DNA of 64,000 nt from Phalacrocorax aristotelis (Eukaryota > Chordata > Aves > Suliformes > Phalacrocoracidae), in the NCBI RefSeq assembly GCF_949628215.1, contig NC_134281.1, forward strand, positions 41,524,512-41,588,511. Direction: 5' to 3'. The notes under the pieces were generated by a model, which was not told where the DNA came from, did not search any database, and saw only the letters and a program-made list of their open reading frames with translations. Position 1 is the stretch's first letter; every line of letters begins with the position of its first letter. The position numbers were made by a program, and so were the translations under genes. Of this stretch, positions 1 to 11,992 are shown one piece after another.

Positions 1-2813
1 TCCCTTGATCTTTTACAGTGTTCATCAGCACCGTACTCTGTTTCTTCAGACAATGCTTTCTGAGGGGCTGTGCAAGGTACATACATTTGACACTGATATG
101 GGAATGTAGCATTCAATGTAGCTCTTCTGCCAGTGCTCTTCGAGTTGGTGATCACAGACTGAAAATTACACGAACAAGCAGAGCGCATACACCAAAACCA
201 CAATGACCTGCATGGAGGCAATTCCTTCGGCATCAGCTGAGACAACATTTCAAAAACAGTCTTTCCAAGGAGCTTCCCCCTCTGCTGCATTAAACACCTT
301 CTCAGGTAAGACTACACACTGTTGAAATGCCGAGGAGCTTTCATAGATTATTATAAGCAGAACCGTACCTTCTGGCAGCTGACTCCCAAACAAGGAGCTT
401 CTGAAAGCAGGCAGCAGCCCTTTCCCCGGCCCGGGAGCAGCCGGCGTGTCCCAGGCAGGAGCACAGGGCCATCTAGAGGAGAAGGAGCTTCAGCAACAGA
501 AACTGCCCTTGGGCAGTCTTGGTGTGCATCTGCAGCAGCTTCAGTGAGGTCAGGCTTACACCTGTGATTAAACCACAAACAGGTCCGGAGAGTATCTGCT
601 GTTGATTAGTTTTTCTAGAGGCATTTGACAAAAAGCAAGTGAACAATCTTCTCCGTTAATGAAACCACCATGGGTTTTACACTGCTTTTTCTCATAGCAG
701 GTACACACAGTTTGAACTACACTCTCCCTATAATATGTTACATGAAGTAAAGGTCACAGATAGGAGCCCATAAAGAAGTGTGAAATTTAAAGGACTGCAG
801 CTCGGAGTCCCATTACCCTGTACACTGGAAAATCTGGAGCTGGATTTTCACTGGAAAAGATGCAAGGCATTTGTAGCTGGAGATAATTTTCCACATGTGG
901 TCAATAGGATTAAAGTGATATCATCTGCATCCAGACTGAAGTACAAACTACAGTTTCACTCAGTTATATACTGTTTGTATTCCTGGCTGCGAACTGCTTC
1001 TAGAAAGGCACCATCAAAGACATGGTATAGTGACCTTCTATCCCTTCGGATGCCGGTCTGACAGAGCCAATACCTGTTCAAATCTATTCCATGTTCTGTG
1101 CCCACTGATTATGAAAACTCATTTTAGACCAGGAATGTTTATTAGTTTTTCCAGATGTACATGTATAGGTCTATACAGGATGCAGTGCTGTCCCTTGCTT
1201 ACCAAAGCCCTAGTTATGTTACTTGCCCAAATTCAGCAGAAGTCAGAACTCAACAGAGCTTGTAATACACACAAGATATAATAATTCCTCATGTATTGAA
1301 GGCTAATGTAAGAATTTTCTTAGAAAAGTGAGTTTATTTATAAGTTCTGTGGCTACTGCTTTGCTTCAGAAACAGTACAATATTTTCAGAGCATGACCAG
1401 ACTGGCTATGAACGTTCAAGCACATCACAGAAACAAATTCTGATCCAAAATTTACAATTCCACATAGATGAGAGAGAGGTCAAATGAGAAGGATGACTCA
1501 GAAAGGTGAAATGACTTGACCATGGTCATATCGTAGGGGCACAACTGTGGAGAGGTGACAGATTATCCACCCTCCAGTCCTGTGCTCTTTTCTTAGAGAC
1601 TGATGCCTGCAAGCACTGTTCTACATGTATGTCCAATGTCATAAGTTTTTCAGGACCGTCCTCATAGACATAAAAATCACTACATATCTGTTACTGACAA
1701 GAATTTTAACACTTGTGCATTTCACACACACACAGAGCAAGTTGTGGAGCAGAGTTGCTTTATGGCAGCTACTCTGTTTACTCTGTTTACTGTGTGTCAG
1801 GGAAAACGTTTCACAGGCGGGACATTCTTATCTTTTTTATCTCTAGGTAGTCAGATAATAAATATTTTTTAAGTTTTATTATATAACTCACATTTCTAAT
1901 GGATTCCTACAGCAAAGTGCTCGTGTCTTTTACCAGTCCTGTGGGTGGTTTTTTTTCTAGGACACAGCATACAAGCATAAAATACACTTATACCGCTCTT
2001 CAGGCAGTGTACAGTCATTTTAAGAGGCCAGTGACTTGAAGATGATAAAAACACATTTCTTTTGTAATCTCAGAGATCTTCTGTGAATGTGATTCTGCAG
2101 ACTTTGTAACACTGTGGCTCTTGTTTACTTAATGACAGTATCTGGCTGGCTTTTGAAACCTGAGCCTGGATCCAAGCTGTATGGATCTTTACTGTCCTGT
2201 CTACCTACATGTCATTTGCCTTTTCATAGGTCTCAACACAGCTGCGTGAATTTCTTAGTGATGGCTACAACTGATATATCTGGAAGACTTAAGAGACATA
2301 CAGTTCTTTTAGCAAAGCTACAATACCCCACATCCACACATTGCATATCCAGCGTAAAGAGCAGAAGAACACAGGGATTTTTGCAAAATTACCACTGTTA
2401 GGTGTTCAATTCTGAACACAGCCATAGTCTGATTTCGATACAAGCAATGCCATCCTTTCACTCAATAGAGATGCTCTCCTGTGCATTCAAAACTAGATGT
2501 TTCTCCTATATCTTGCCATTGCTCTAGACCCAGCAGAGGTTAGAACACCTGAAAATACCAAGCTATTTCGACAATAAGATAAAAAAAATTACACAGCAAC
2601 AAACCACCAAGGGCAAGAGGAAGGCACGAGACCTGGTGAAAAGCCAATCTTGCATGCATAAACCAGATTCTTATTCCATTCCTACTCAACCTCTAACTGA
2701 AGCTGATAGCACCATGCTGGCAAAAACCAAGTAACCAACCAACCAACAAAAATCCAGCTAAGTAACAACTGAAGTTTTGCTTGGTGGGAACGGTACAAAA
2801 ATCCTTAGACTGT
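1..2813. other. Downstream of UBE2U, no gene recognised
   Basis: This stretch should hold the UBE2U 3' UTR and then intergenic DNA. Open frames are short and unlike known proteins. A short AACC-type repeat lies near 2731-2748. Nothing of CACHD1, the next gene in human order as I recall it, is visible. Confidence 0.6.
1875..1880 (-). terminator. Candidate poly(A) signal for UBE2U
   Basis: AATAAA on the minus strand lies about 930 bases beyond the UBE2U stop codon. Another lies at 1338-1333. Either could end the transcript; the choice is not decided by sequence. Confidence 0.25.
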
Positions 2814-2995
2814 TTAAAAGGTAATAAAGTACTTGCTTATCTGTACATCCAGTCTCCCTGATTTAATCCTGTGATCTTCTGTTAGAGAGTTAGTCCAAGC
2901 TACTATACTGTCCACTTCCTTCCCCCATCGTTCCTCTTGGTTGTCATGTCCATCTTCATCAGCTATTTGCCTTTCTGATAGGAGCTCAGGCACAT
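2814..2995 (-). CDS. UBE2U: UBE2U terminal coding exon: acidic tail with IVAWTNSL
   Basis: This exon begins after accacag and reads VPELLSERQIADEDGHDNQE then ERWGKEVDSIVAWTNSLTED, ending KYFITF-stop. The acidic run followed by EVDSIVAWTNSL matches the end of human UBE2U (EVEDLISWTNTL as I recall). It is taken as terminal because the frame closes 22 codons after this block and no strong donor precedes the stop. A splice at a gtac further on is possible. The role of the long acidic extension of UBE2U is not established to my knowledge. Confidence 0.82.
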
Positions 2996-4028
2996 CTGTG
3001 GTTTGAAACAAGGAAGGTCAATAATGACTGAAGGAAACAAAGCACAGCAGGAAAGAGTAGAAAGGATGCTTCTAAAACAAGCCAAAACATATTTTTCGTT
3101 TTAAATGCAGGCCTGAATTTGTCATAATACATGAAACTGCATCTGCTGTGAATGCACAGGGAACATGAAGATTCACATGCACTATAAATAGAGAAGCATT
3201 TGTATAACAAGTTGCAGAATAATGTAATGAACTACATTTTTCATCTGTCTGACAGTTCTGCCTGAAATCTCACCACTAATCCATTTAAACTCACACTTTA
3301 TAGATTCTTCCAAACTATTCTGGACAACTGCTTCTTAACCTGTCAAAAATAAAGTTTCTTTCTGAGGCTCTGAATGACAATGTTGTGTTCTGAATGAGTG
3401 AAATATCCTTTCCACCACTCCCAGCATTACCAATATTAACAATTCTGTCAGCAGGATCCCCATTTGCTCTTTTATAGCTCTAGGACTCTGCTGTGTTAAC
3501 AGTATTATAATTTGTTTTTGTCAGATAAGTAAGCCCATATGCCTTTAATACACACAAGGAACAGATTTATTGAGAAAATGGTGCTATTTTTAAACATTTT
3601 TTCTGACTAATTTGCAGCCAGTTAGTGATGTCATCTACTTTGAACGTTAGAAAATCACAATGCTCCAAACCACTAAACTTGCTTTGCATACTCTTCTGTG
3701 GGGAAAAAAAAAACAGCTTAGGAAACTTATATTTTTCACATGCAAAACATGTGATTAAAATGTTTCAGGTTACAAAACAACAGCCCATACACTTATGAAG
3801 AACATGTATGGCATTTTCCCTTTAAGGTACTAACAAAAATGTCATTTTCAATATGTCACCTATTTTCTTTCCAAGCACAGGCTTGGTAACAAAAACAGGC
3901 TTATAAGGAAAAAAGCAATCATAAGACAGTGTAATCAAGCAAGAGAGTTCACTGCTCAGTCATGTGGTCTCAATAAACAGCTTCCCCTCTCTCGGACTGT
4001 CAGCCTTAAGAGCTCCTCCTTCTCTTAC

Positions 4029-4060
4029 CGACTATGAAAGGTTCAAGCTGCAGTGATTTG
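4029..4060 (-). CDS. UBE2U: Possible UBE2U micro-exon
   Basis: A 32 nt segment reads KSLQLEPFIV between a weak acceptor (cctgcacag) and a good donor (gtaaga). It was sought because the exon ending at 5057 leaves phase 2 while the exon starting at 2995 needs phase 1. Direct splicing of those two would meet a stop within three codons. This segment corrects the phase exactly. The acceptor lacks a clear pyrimidine tract and the frame is open further upstream, so the true left border may be longer or the linking exon may be elsewhere. Confidence 0.35.
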
Positions 4061-5056
4061 CTGTGCAGGATTTTACAGTTTTCAGTCTCTTCCATACAAA
4101 ATTGACATTTCAGGAGATCTTCATGTGACAACTGGCTGCAGGACCCTGAAGCTAAAGCAAGCGGGGCACCGGGTGGAGTCAGCAGCTCTGTGGTGGCTAC
4201 TGGAGTCCTCCGGTTACACCAGTTATATCACAGCTTTGCTGGGACAGGAGCCTTGCTCAGCACTGCAGCCATACCATGTGCCTCCTGCCTGCTTGGCTTT
4301 GGCAAAAAAGAAGGGGAAGATTCTTTTCTTACTGTGTAGAGGTTCAAGTTCTTCTCTATGTCTAGCTCTTGATAAGAAAATCTGGTCCCAATATTCTAGT
4401 TTTAAATCCCTCCACCTGATTCAGACACTGAGTCATTTGAAACAAACAAATCTAATGCAGTATTGTTTGGGCCTCTGATGATTGGGTACTTTAGCAATCT
4501 TAAGAAGAGTTAGTTTGAGTCAAAGCAAAATATATCAGAAATACTAGGAAGATTCCTCTGGCAGCAGACAATTACAAGCTTTGGAGAGCCATTAACAGTG
4601 CTCCCATGAAGTAATAAGTATTTGAGTGTGTAACAGCTGTATTCCAACAGTATCTCTACATAACAACTTTAGATCTGTTCTTTCTTCTCTTTTGGAAAAA
4701 AAATGAAAAAAAAAAAACCACCAAAAAACCCCATATGCTAATAAAAGCGTGTAACCTACCTCCTGACTTTGGATATGTAGAACCCAATCCTTCTTTCATT
4801 TATATAACTTCTATTTTGGTAAAGTTTCTACATATTTGAGTTGAGCTGATCCCAGTTTCCTTTGGTTAGTAAGGGAAAATCAAACCTACAAACTCCAGCC
4901 AAAACATTATCCACTGCATGGTTTAGAGCAGGCTCCTACTCAATTCTCACTGAAGAAATGGTCATATATTGTTAACATTTACACTTCTGAATATGTCAAA
5001 AAGTAACCTGTGACCGCTACTAATATGCTGGGAATCTGCAATGTATTTATAATTAC

Positions 5057-5114
5057 CTTAATTTTTCTTCCATAGCGTCTGGTTCTGTCCGTAACATGCA
5101 ACGTGATTTTTCCC
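5057..5114 (-). CDS. UBE2U: UBE2U exon: CML-MEEKL motif
   Basis: The 58 nt exon (2 + 18 codons + 2) reads EKSRCMLRTEPDAMEEKL, between acceptor cttctatccag and donor gtaatt. It resembles human UBE2U around IKCWLARKRMPHE and MEEIKL as I remember it, with a few residues missing. G from the exon at 9384 plus GG gives Gly, so the junction is in frame. A short exon with only partial similarity, but the MEE-K-L core, both splice sites and the phase all agree. Confidence 0.7.
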
Positions 5115-8100
5115 CTGGATAGAAGCACATTTAAATCCACAAATGATAACATTAAGATACTTGATTCAAGACTCCCAATAGCATTAAATTACAATGAAGT
5201 TGTGGCAGGTGTACATTGGTGAAAGAAAGAAGAGAATGAAATCATGTCATACATATTAATAGGAAAGATTAACTTATGTGGTACTGATTCTTTACCTGGA
5301 GATGGGCAGTTTTCTAGCTGGTTTTGTTTATTTCAAACAATCCTGTAGCTGTTTGTTTCCTTTGCTTTCTGATGAGCAGAGAGATGATAGCATTGCACCT
5401 GTAAGCAAAAATATAACTTGATGGATAAAATCAATTTAGCATACACTTCTTTAAGACAATTTCACAAAACTGATGCAATGCGCACTTCAGCTGTTCTTCA
5501 CTTTAAACAAGTGCTTATAAAAAGCATTTGGGGGCAGATGGGAGTGAGAGTTTTCTGAAGAAATGTATTTGATTTTTTGTTTTGGTCTTTATTCATGACT
5601 CATGCTTGAAGGGACACACACACTTGTTTTGACCAGGATGTCAATATTGTTGACATCTCTGTATCTTGATCTCTTTAAACTGAAAAATACTTCCTTCCCC
5701 TTCTGTGCCCAGCTTTCTCACCACCTTTTGGTCTTGAAGTTCAAAGTCAAAGTTTATGCTTGAGTCAAAGCAGAGAATTAGACTATCAAATCTTGTATCC
5801 TAGGCCAGCAAGACAGGATGTATACAGGTCTCTTTCTCTGATCTCTTCCTAAGAAGGTTTTTAACTAAGAAACCTCTGGAAGATGCAAAAACCACTTGTT
5901 TAAGCAGATGTAGCATATAAATAGCTGAAAACCACACAGGCTAGAGAGGTTTTATCCTGTAAAGTGCCAAAAGCTTTGACCAAGTCTCAGTAAAGCACTA
6001 ATCACACAACTAAATGTACAAGCACTAGTAAGGCACTCTGAAGTTAATAGCTTGAGTTAATTGCCAAGCCGACAATTTTGAAGATAATTATGTGATAAGC
6101 ACTTTGCTGGCTCGTGACTAGATTGCTGAACACCTTTCAGGACTAAGTCTCAGAAGCATATGAAATGGACTGAAACAATTAATACTCTCCAAAAGATGAG
6201 AAATGTAAAAGGTAACCATGAGAAAACAATGAAAAATGTACTATGTTGCTTGTATCCTAACAAGTTTTTAAAAAAACAGGTAATACTAATAACATTTGTA
6301 CACACAACTTTGTTCTATCACCATATGGTTCTTAGCCTTGCCACATGCCGTCCAGGTTTAGCAAATAAAGCAACCTTGCTTTCTATTTTAAATTTGTTTA
6401 AAAACCCCTACTATTCTGAAAAGCAGTGGTGTACCAGGAACTAAATAGTACAAAAGAGAGAGGGATTAACTAAAATTCTTAAAAACCACTCATGCCCTAC
6501 ACTTCTATTTCCCTGGCGTCAAATACTACTCTTTGGTTTGACTTCTCTTCACTTCTCTGCTGTGTCAAAAATATAATTGAGCTGGACTGTAAAGTAAAAA
6601 TAATTAGAGAATAATATCCTTTAAAATATAAGCCAAACCGGTAACTTGTCTAACCCTGTCACTCTGCCTTGGCTTTTAGAGGATATTTTTTATGTTCCTG
6701 CTTCCTGGAACATTTATTTTTGTAGTGGGGGACAACGGTTCCTAAATATACTGCTGTTAATCAGATATTTAATTTATCTCTCACAAAATGAAACCAAGCA
6801 GTCATCAAAATAGAGCATCTGGTTACTGCGTTCTCCTGGCCACAAGATGGCAAACTAGCTTTTAACATGCAATTAAATCACATCACCTCTGTTTTTTAAG
6901 GAGCTTAGCAAAACACATACACAAATTCTAACTGCATATTCTAAAATATGATAAATCTTCGCTAATTCTAACTGTATATTGTAAAATAGTTTAAATTCTA
7001 ACTGCAAATTCTTTACAACTTTCTCTTAGCAGCAGTGGTTTTTAGAGAGCACAGGGCAGTCAATCCGTATGCTGGGAATGCCTGCTATATCAGAAAAGGA
7101 AAATGGAAAAGAGCCGAAAGATCTCGGTACATTTCTACTGTGCACATTTTTGTTTTGTGGATTTCACAGGTGTTCATGAGTAAGGGGGAGAGCTCCCAGG
7201 AAGACGTAGGCCTGCAGTGAGAATCCTTTCCTGGGAACTGGAGGCTCTTGCTTGCATGTCTGTCTTGGTCACCAGAACACCTACCCTGTGGCCGCAAGCA
7301 TAACTGCTGCAGAAATTTTCCAGCTACCTGGAAAGTAGCTTGTAGCTCTGCCTCTGATGCCTGCAGAATAGCATGTCTGGCCACTTGAATCATCACCTAT
7401 CTTCTCAGGTGGATTTTTTCAACCTGTATTGAGCTTCATGCTATGATAGCCACACTTCTGAAGGTATTCCTCCCCTACTGTACACAATTCTGGCACACAC
7501 TATTGTCACTGCAATAGAGACATGCCCACCACCAGTTCTCCTGCCATTCCCCTCTGTTTGTTCAACAAATTCTCTGAAAACATGTTTTTGGTTTTATTCT
7601 TTTTGTTCCTGCACCATAAATACTACTTCTGGCCTTCACCATCAGAAAAAAAAACCCCAGTTTCTATTGTGATTCCTTAAGTGCTACTTCAAGATCTCCT
7701 CTGCTTCGTGCCCTATGATTCCTAAAGCTCACCAAATTATAATTGCATTTTTATACCTTGCACCTCCACATTTCCCTGTGTTTCACCATCATTTCTTTAA
7801 CGATATTCAGTTCTTCCTAAGGATGATGTGCAACAAACTGCTCATTAGACCAGGACAAATCACTAGTCCCTGAAGGCTTACACTGATTTAACGATGTAAA
7901 AATTGACTCAGTGCCACTGTAATTAGTGAACATGTAAAAACTCAACAGGGGCAAACTGCTCACAGTAATGTGAACAGCATATTATACAAAAACAAGCTGT
8001 ATTTCAAATCTCTTTTATGGAAGTAATTGAATTTAGAGATCCAATTTTATGAAGAAAACACATTTAAGTATGAACATTTGCCTTATTATATAACTGAAAT

Positions 8101-9383
8101 TAAGATTTCTGTTGCTGCACTTATGTCAGCAAATTTTTGGCCTCTTTCCTCTCTAATCCCATGCCAGGAGTTAAGAACAGACTGCAAGCTTTTAAAAAAC
8201 AAGCATGTTTTGTGAGCTGTTTGCAATTGAGAGGAAAAAAATACCAAATGAGAGGCAACCCTGTGTTTGAACCTGCAGCTGAATGCTTGGACCTGTCTTT
8301 GATCTATCAGACCCAGCAGTTCAAAGGCAAGAAGAAATCTGTTAAAAGCCCATTTTCTGCTGCCACCAGGTGGCACCGAGATGTCCCCATTCCCCATCAC
8401 CAGGCATCTGGCCCTCACCTCCCTTCCCCACAAAATCAGAAAGTTCACCTTTGCAATTTCCTCTCTAGTTCTTATGAATTTAATGGTGGGCGGGGGGGTG
8501 GAGGGGAATCACTACAATGGGAGATGAAGACACCACCCTAAAACAACTCCAGGTTGCCTGAGCTGTATGCACAAAAAGGGACATTCGCAGCATTTTCTAC
8601 AGTCTGGTAGGATGTTGTGCCACTGCATAATGAAACAATTATCAAACATATAAAACAAAGGAGTTCTGTTAAAGGACATAAAAACAAGGAAGCCATGTCA
8701 AAGGAAAATTAACCCTATATTCTAGGGACTTCTTGTGGAGGGAAAAATACTCTTAATTTGAATTCAGGACTTGCTGTCCTTCAAATTCAATGAAGCAGTC
8801 CTTTCCTTTCTAACTGATGTTGAAAACAAATGGGATTCAAAGGGAAAGGGGTGTTCTTTTAAACTATTAGAGTTACCACATAAGAAACAAGAAGGAAGAA
8901 AACTCCAGTCGCCTCTGAGACACAAGGCAGCATCCTGGCTTTGCAACTTCCTCAAATCTTTTCTGCTAACTAAGCCACAGGAGAATTCATGAGTAAAATT
9001 TAAGAGCCTTGATCACATCTTCAGTCGGCCTTAAGTGTGTTTAGCTTCACAGTTGCAACAAGGAATTTGTTCCAGTAAGTCAGAGCTGTGTTTGGTAGAG
9101 AGCACCTCCTTTCTGAGCAGTGAAGCTGCTGGTTTGGGCAGGTTCCCTCTTGGCTACCATGTGCCCTTCCCTCCCCAACTTGTTGCCCCCATAGATGCAC
9201 CTTACAAGGCACTGTTTGACTTATGAGTTGAAATTTAAGATAAGGTGAGAACTGCTATATTTTAAGGACACATAGGGACAACCATCCAGAATCTGAAAAT
9301 ATCATGATACCCAAATATTGCCACTGCAATTATAAAGACCTCCAGGTGTAAATGTTCAGCAGTTTAAACTTATGTATCCTCAC
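5115..9383 (-). other. UBE2U: UBE2U intron
   Basis: A 4.3 kb intron that holds the three-copy minisatellite at 6924-7013. A tempting minus-strand frame near 5.3-5.4 kb does not splice in phase. Nothing else is recognised. Confidence 0.7.
6924..7013 (+). repeat. Three-copy AT-rich minisatellite
   Basis: AATTCTAACTG starts at 6924, 6964 and 6994. Each is followed by a related A/T-rich segment (ATATTCTAAAATA or a variant). Copy spacing is 40 and 30 bases. Confidence 0.8.
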
Positions 9384-9458
9384 CCCAGATGTCTGTTCTT
9401 TTCACATGTTCTGCCTTCCAGACATGGTAGTATCCCAGGAATTTTGGATCTTCAGAAA
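9384..9458 (-). CDS. UBE2U: UBE2U exon: FLGYY-W motif
   Basis: The 75 nt exon (2 + 24 codons + 1) reads SEDPKFLGYYHVWKAEHVKR then TDIW. It parallels the human UBE2U stretch PNFIGQYYKWKK, in which a hydrophobic-G-x-Y-Y-x-W pattern is kept. The acceptor is ccattttag and the donor is gtgagg. The exon was identified by motif plus phase: it accepts phase 1 from 11136 and passes phase 1 to the exon at 5114. Confidence 0.8.
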
Positions 9459-10723
9459 CTAAAATGGCACAATTATCAAAAATTACACTTAGAGAGAATT
9501 ACACACCAACCATTAAATTCCCAAAACCTAGTGACTACATAAGTCCTGCTGATATTTGCAGTGCTTATAATAAAATCCCTTTTTTATTATACTTAGTTAT
9601 ACATATTTTATTTTCTTGTATGTCACTATGAATTTTCCTCTGTATTTCGATGAGACTGGTTCAGGACCTAAGCAATTTACAGCTGAGTACTGTTACTAAA
9701 TATAGACCCCATGCCGTACCACTGATCTCACATCCATGGCAGGCAAATTCAAAGGAACTCTATCAAAATCACCTTGTCGCTTTGTAGAAATCACCCTAAC
9801 ACTTTCTAGCATAATTTAGGATTGAATTTGTCTACTCACACATAACAGGGTGGCAAAACAGCACACATACAGTTGAAGCACAGCCTCGCCTGCCTGTGAA
9901 GGGATTATTTGTGTTGCAAATATTATTCCACAGGTTCAGAGACATTGGCACTTGCTCTGTGTTGGCCAGAACAGTCTACACTCCTTACCTCAGGCACTGC
10001 TCCATGAAAACGCATCTCTGCTACTTCTAAAGACACCAGAGGATGAGAGGAAGGGCAGCTGCCTTTGTCTGAAATTATGTCCCTCAGAAAGCTCTGCAGT
10101 ATCTGTGGTTCCAACAGAGTTTGTGCTCTCTCCATCAGTCTCATACAAATAGACTTCTCCAAAGATAGAGTGTGGACACTGAGCAAGTAAGTGCAGGGAA
10201 AGGAAAGGGATGAATGGTCTGGTCCCTTAGGTCTCCACTGTAATCGCACTTGGATATCTGTTTCTGGACCCCAGTTGGATCTGTCAGGAAGTTTTCCTGA
10301 AACCAAACGTACTGGGGACTTCAGTGCCAGAGGCGGCTTTGTTAGGAGCTACCTGTGTCTAGCAGCAGTAGGGCTACTTATGGTTTTTGCTTTAGTTGTG
10401 CTGCTTGGCTTCCTCACCCTTCATTATCCCTAGTCTCCTAAATAACAGAGAAATGGTTAGGTTTGTCTTCATGGTGGAATCCAGAAGTAACACTGAATTG
10501 CTTAGCAGCAGGAAAACAGAACATGGGGACTGTCTGCTATTTGTGTTCCATACAGTATAACAAATAATAATAAAACCCTCATGCCACCAACCCAGATTAA
10601 TAATGACCCTATATAAAACCCTTGTAAGACACTAGCAGTTACTCAGTTTGATTAGTAATTTAGGTACAGCAAAATCCAGCAGTAGAGTGTTGGAATTCAC
10701 AAAGGCCATAGCTGACATACACA

Positions 10724-10763
10724 CTTTAATACTTGTAATTACATGCTTTAATACTTGTAATTA
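10724..10763 (+). repeat. 22-base tandem duplication
   Basis: CTTTAATACTTGTAATTA occurs at 10724 and again at 10746, with ACATG between the copies. Confidence 0.85.
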
Positions 10764-11135
10764 ATGCCTCCTCAGTACGATGGTGCCCAGTTGAAATTCA
10801 GACTTCCAAGACTGTCCACTGCCAACAAGGTCGTTCTCAAACTAAATGGCCTTTGAGGTAAGGATCATCCCTTGTGCTGGGTGGGTACAATGCCAGTATG
10901 TTGCCTGACTCCAAATCAGGTACTGAAGGCTGGATCTCCAGGAGGTGTAAACTGACATGGCTGTCCCGGGATACATGAGCTCACGTCAACACATCATCTT
11001 GACTGCAAGTTTTGGACACCTGGCTAAAACAGCCTGACCACAGACAATATCCTGGTTACACTAAGATAAATCTGGCACAAAGACAGCATCAAGTCCATTA
11101 TATTCAATTTTGCTAAACCAGGCATGGCGTCTTAC

Positions 11136-11224
11136 ATGAATCTTTAAAATGCTCTCTTCCTTTTGATGTAGCTGTTCTAGACCATATCCTGTGGTAATCT
11201 TCAGATGAAATGCTTCTAATCCCT
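11136..11224 (-). CDS. UBE2U: UBE2U exon: conserved SDYY-WSR-ATSK block
   Basis: The 89 nt exon (1 + 29 codons + 1) reads GIRSISSEDYHRIWSRTATS then KGREHFKDS. The block EDYHRIWSRTATSK corresponds to the human UBE2U block SDYYQTWSRIATSK as I recall it, which is the clearest C-terminal marker of this gene. The acceptor is tattttttttag and the donor is gtaaga. An AG directly after the acceptor could shift the start by two bases, but only the first AG keeps the frame. Its last T joins TT of the exon at 9458 to give Phe. Confidence 0.9.
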
Positions 11225-11970
11225 CTAAAAAAATAAATACAGAATAGAGAAGGGAGGAGTTTCTGGCAATTATAGAATTTGTTAGTTAACATGGGCACTG
11301 GTATAATTTTCACAAAAGAATGGATTTAAAGCCCTACAGTATTAATAGTTACAAATGGCAGAAAGAAATAGGTGCATAAAGTTCCAGCAAACCGAAGAGG
11401 AATGAGTTCCACAAGAAATTGGTATGTCTGTTCATTACTGCTGTTAAAAGCAAAAGCAAAAATTATTTTAATGTTTTGTCATTCCCTTCTATACTCCAAG
11501 TAAAATAAAATACTGTTTGAAGTTATTCATAAAGCCAACCTAAAGCCAAGGGAAGAAATACTTTTGCTGTTAGGTAGAGTTTTGTAAAATCCATTTAGTA
11601 TTTTTGCAAGAGTTTTCTGCCTTAGTTTTGAAGTTACTACACAAACATTGAAAATAAGTGAAGAAAACTGCCTATTTAACTATGATTTCTTTATGATTCA
11701 TCACATTGCTGCATGGGCTATTCACACTGTAGGCCTTGTTCCTGCCTCATATATACTCTATACCTATGTTATCTTTCACTAAACCAAGTGAGAGAAACCA
11801 CAACTTAAGTAAGGTAAGGCACTTTTCAGTTTCATGACAGCTTGAAAGAGCCCAAGTTGGTGCTGCAATGACCCCACCGTCTCCTGTGCTTTTGTCCACG
11901 CATTCCTATCCCTCCCCAGGGTTCATCTGATCCTGCTGTGAACTGAGAGGGAAGCCATCAGAAAACCAGT

Positions 11971-11992
11971 AAAATAAAATAAAATAAAATAA
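11971..11992 (+). repeat. (AAAAT)4 microsatellite
   Basis: Four perfect AAAAT units. Confidence 0.95.

Noticed and set aside
4053-4478. 141-codon plus-strand frame
   Set aside because: No recognisable domain, no start context, and it overlaps a UBE2U intron on the other strand.
5315-5405. Minus-strand frame VQCYHLSAHQKAKETNSYRI after a ttacag, considered as a UBE2U exon
   Set aside because: No phase allows it to join both the exon at 9384 and the exon at 5114, while those two join perfectly to each other.
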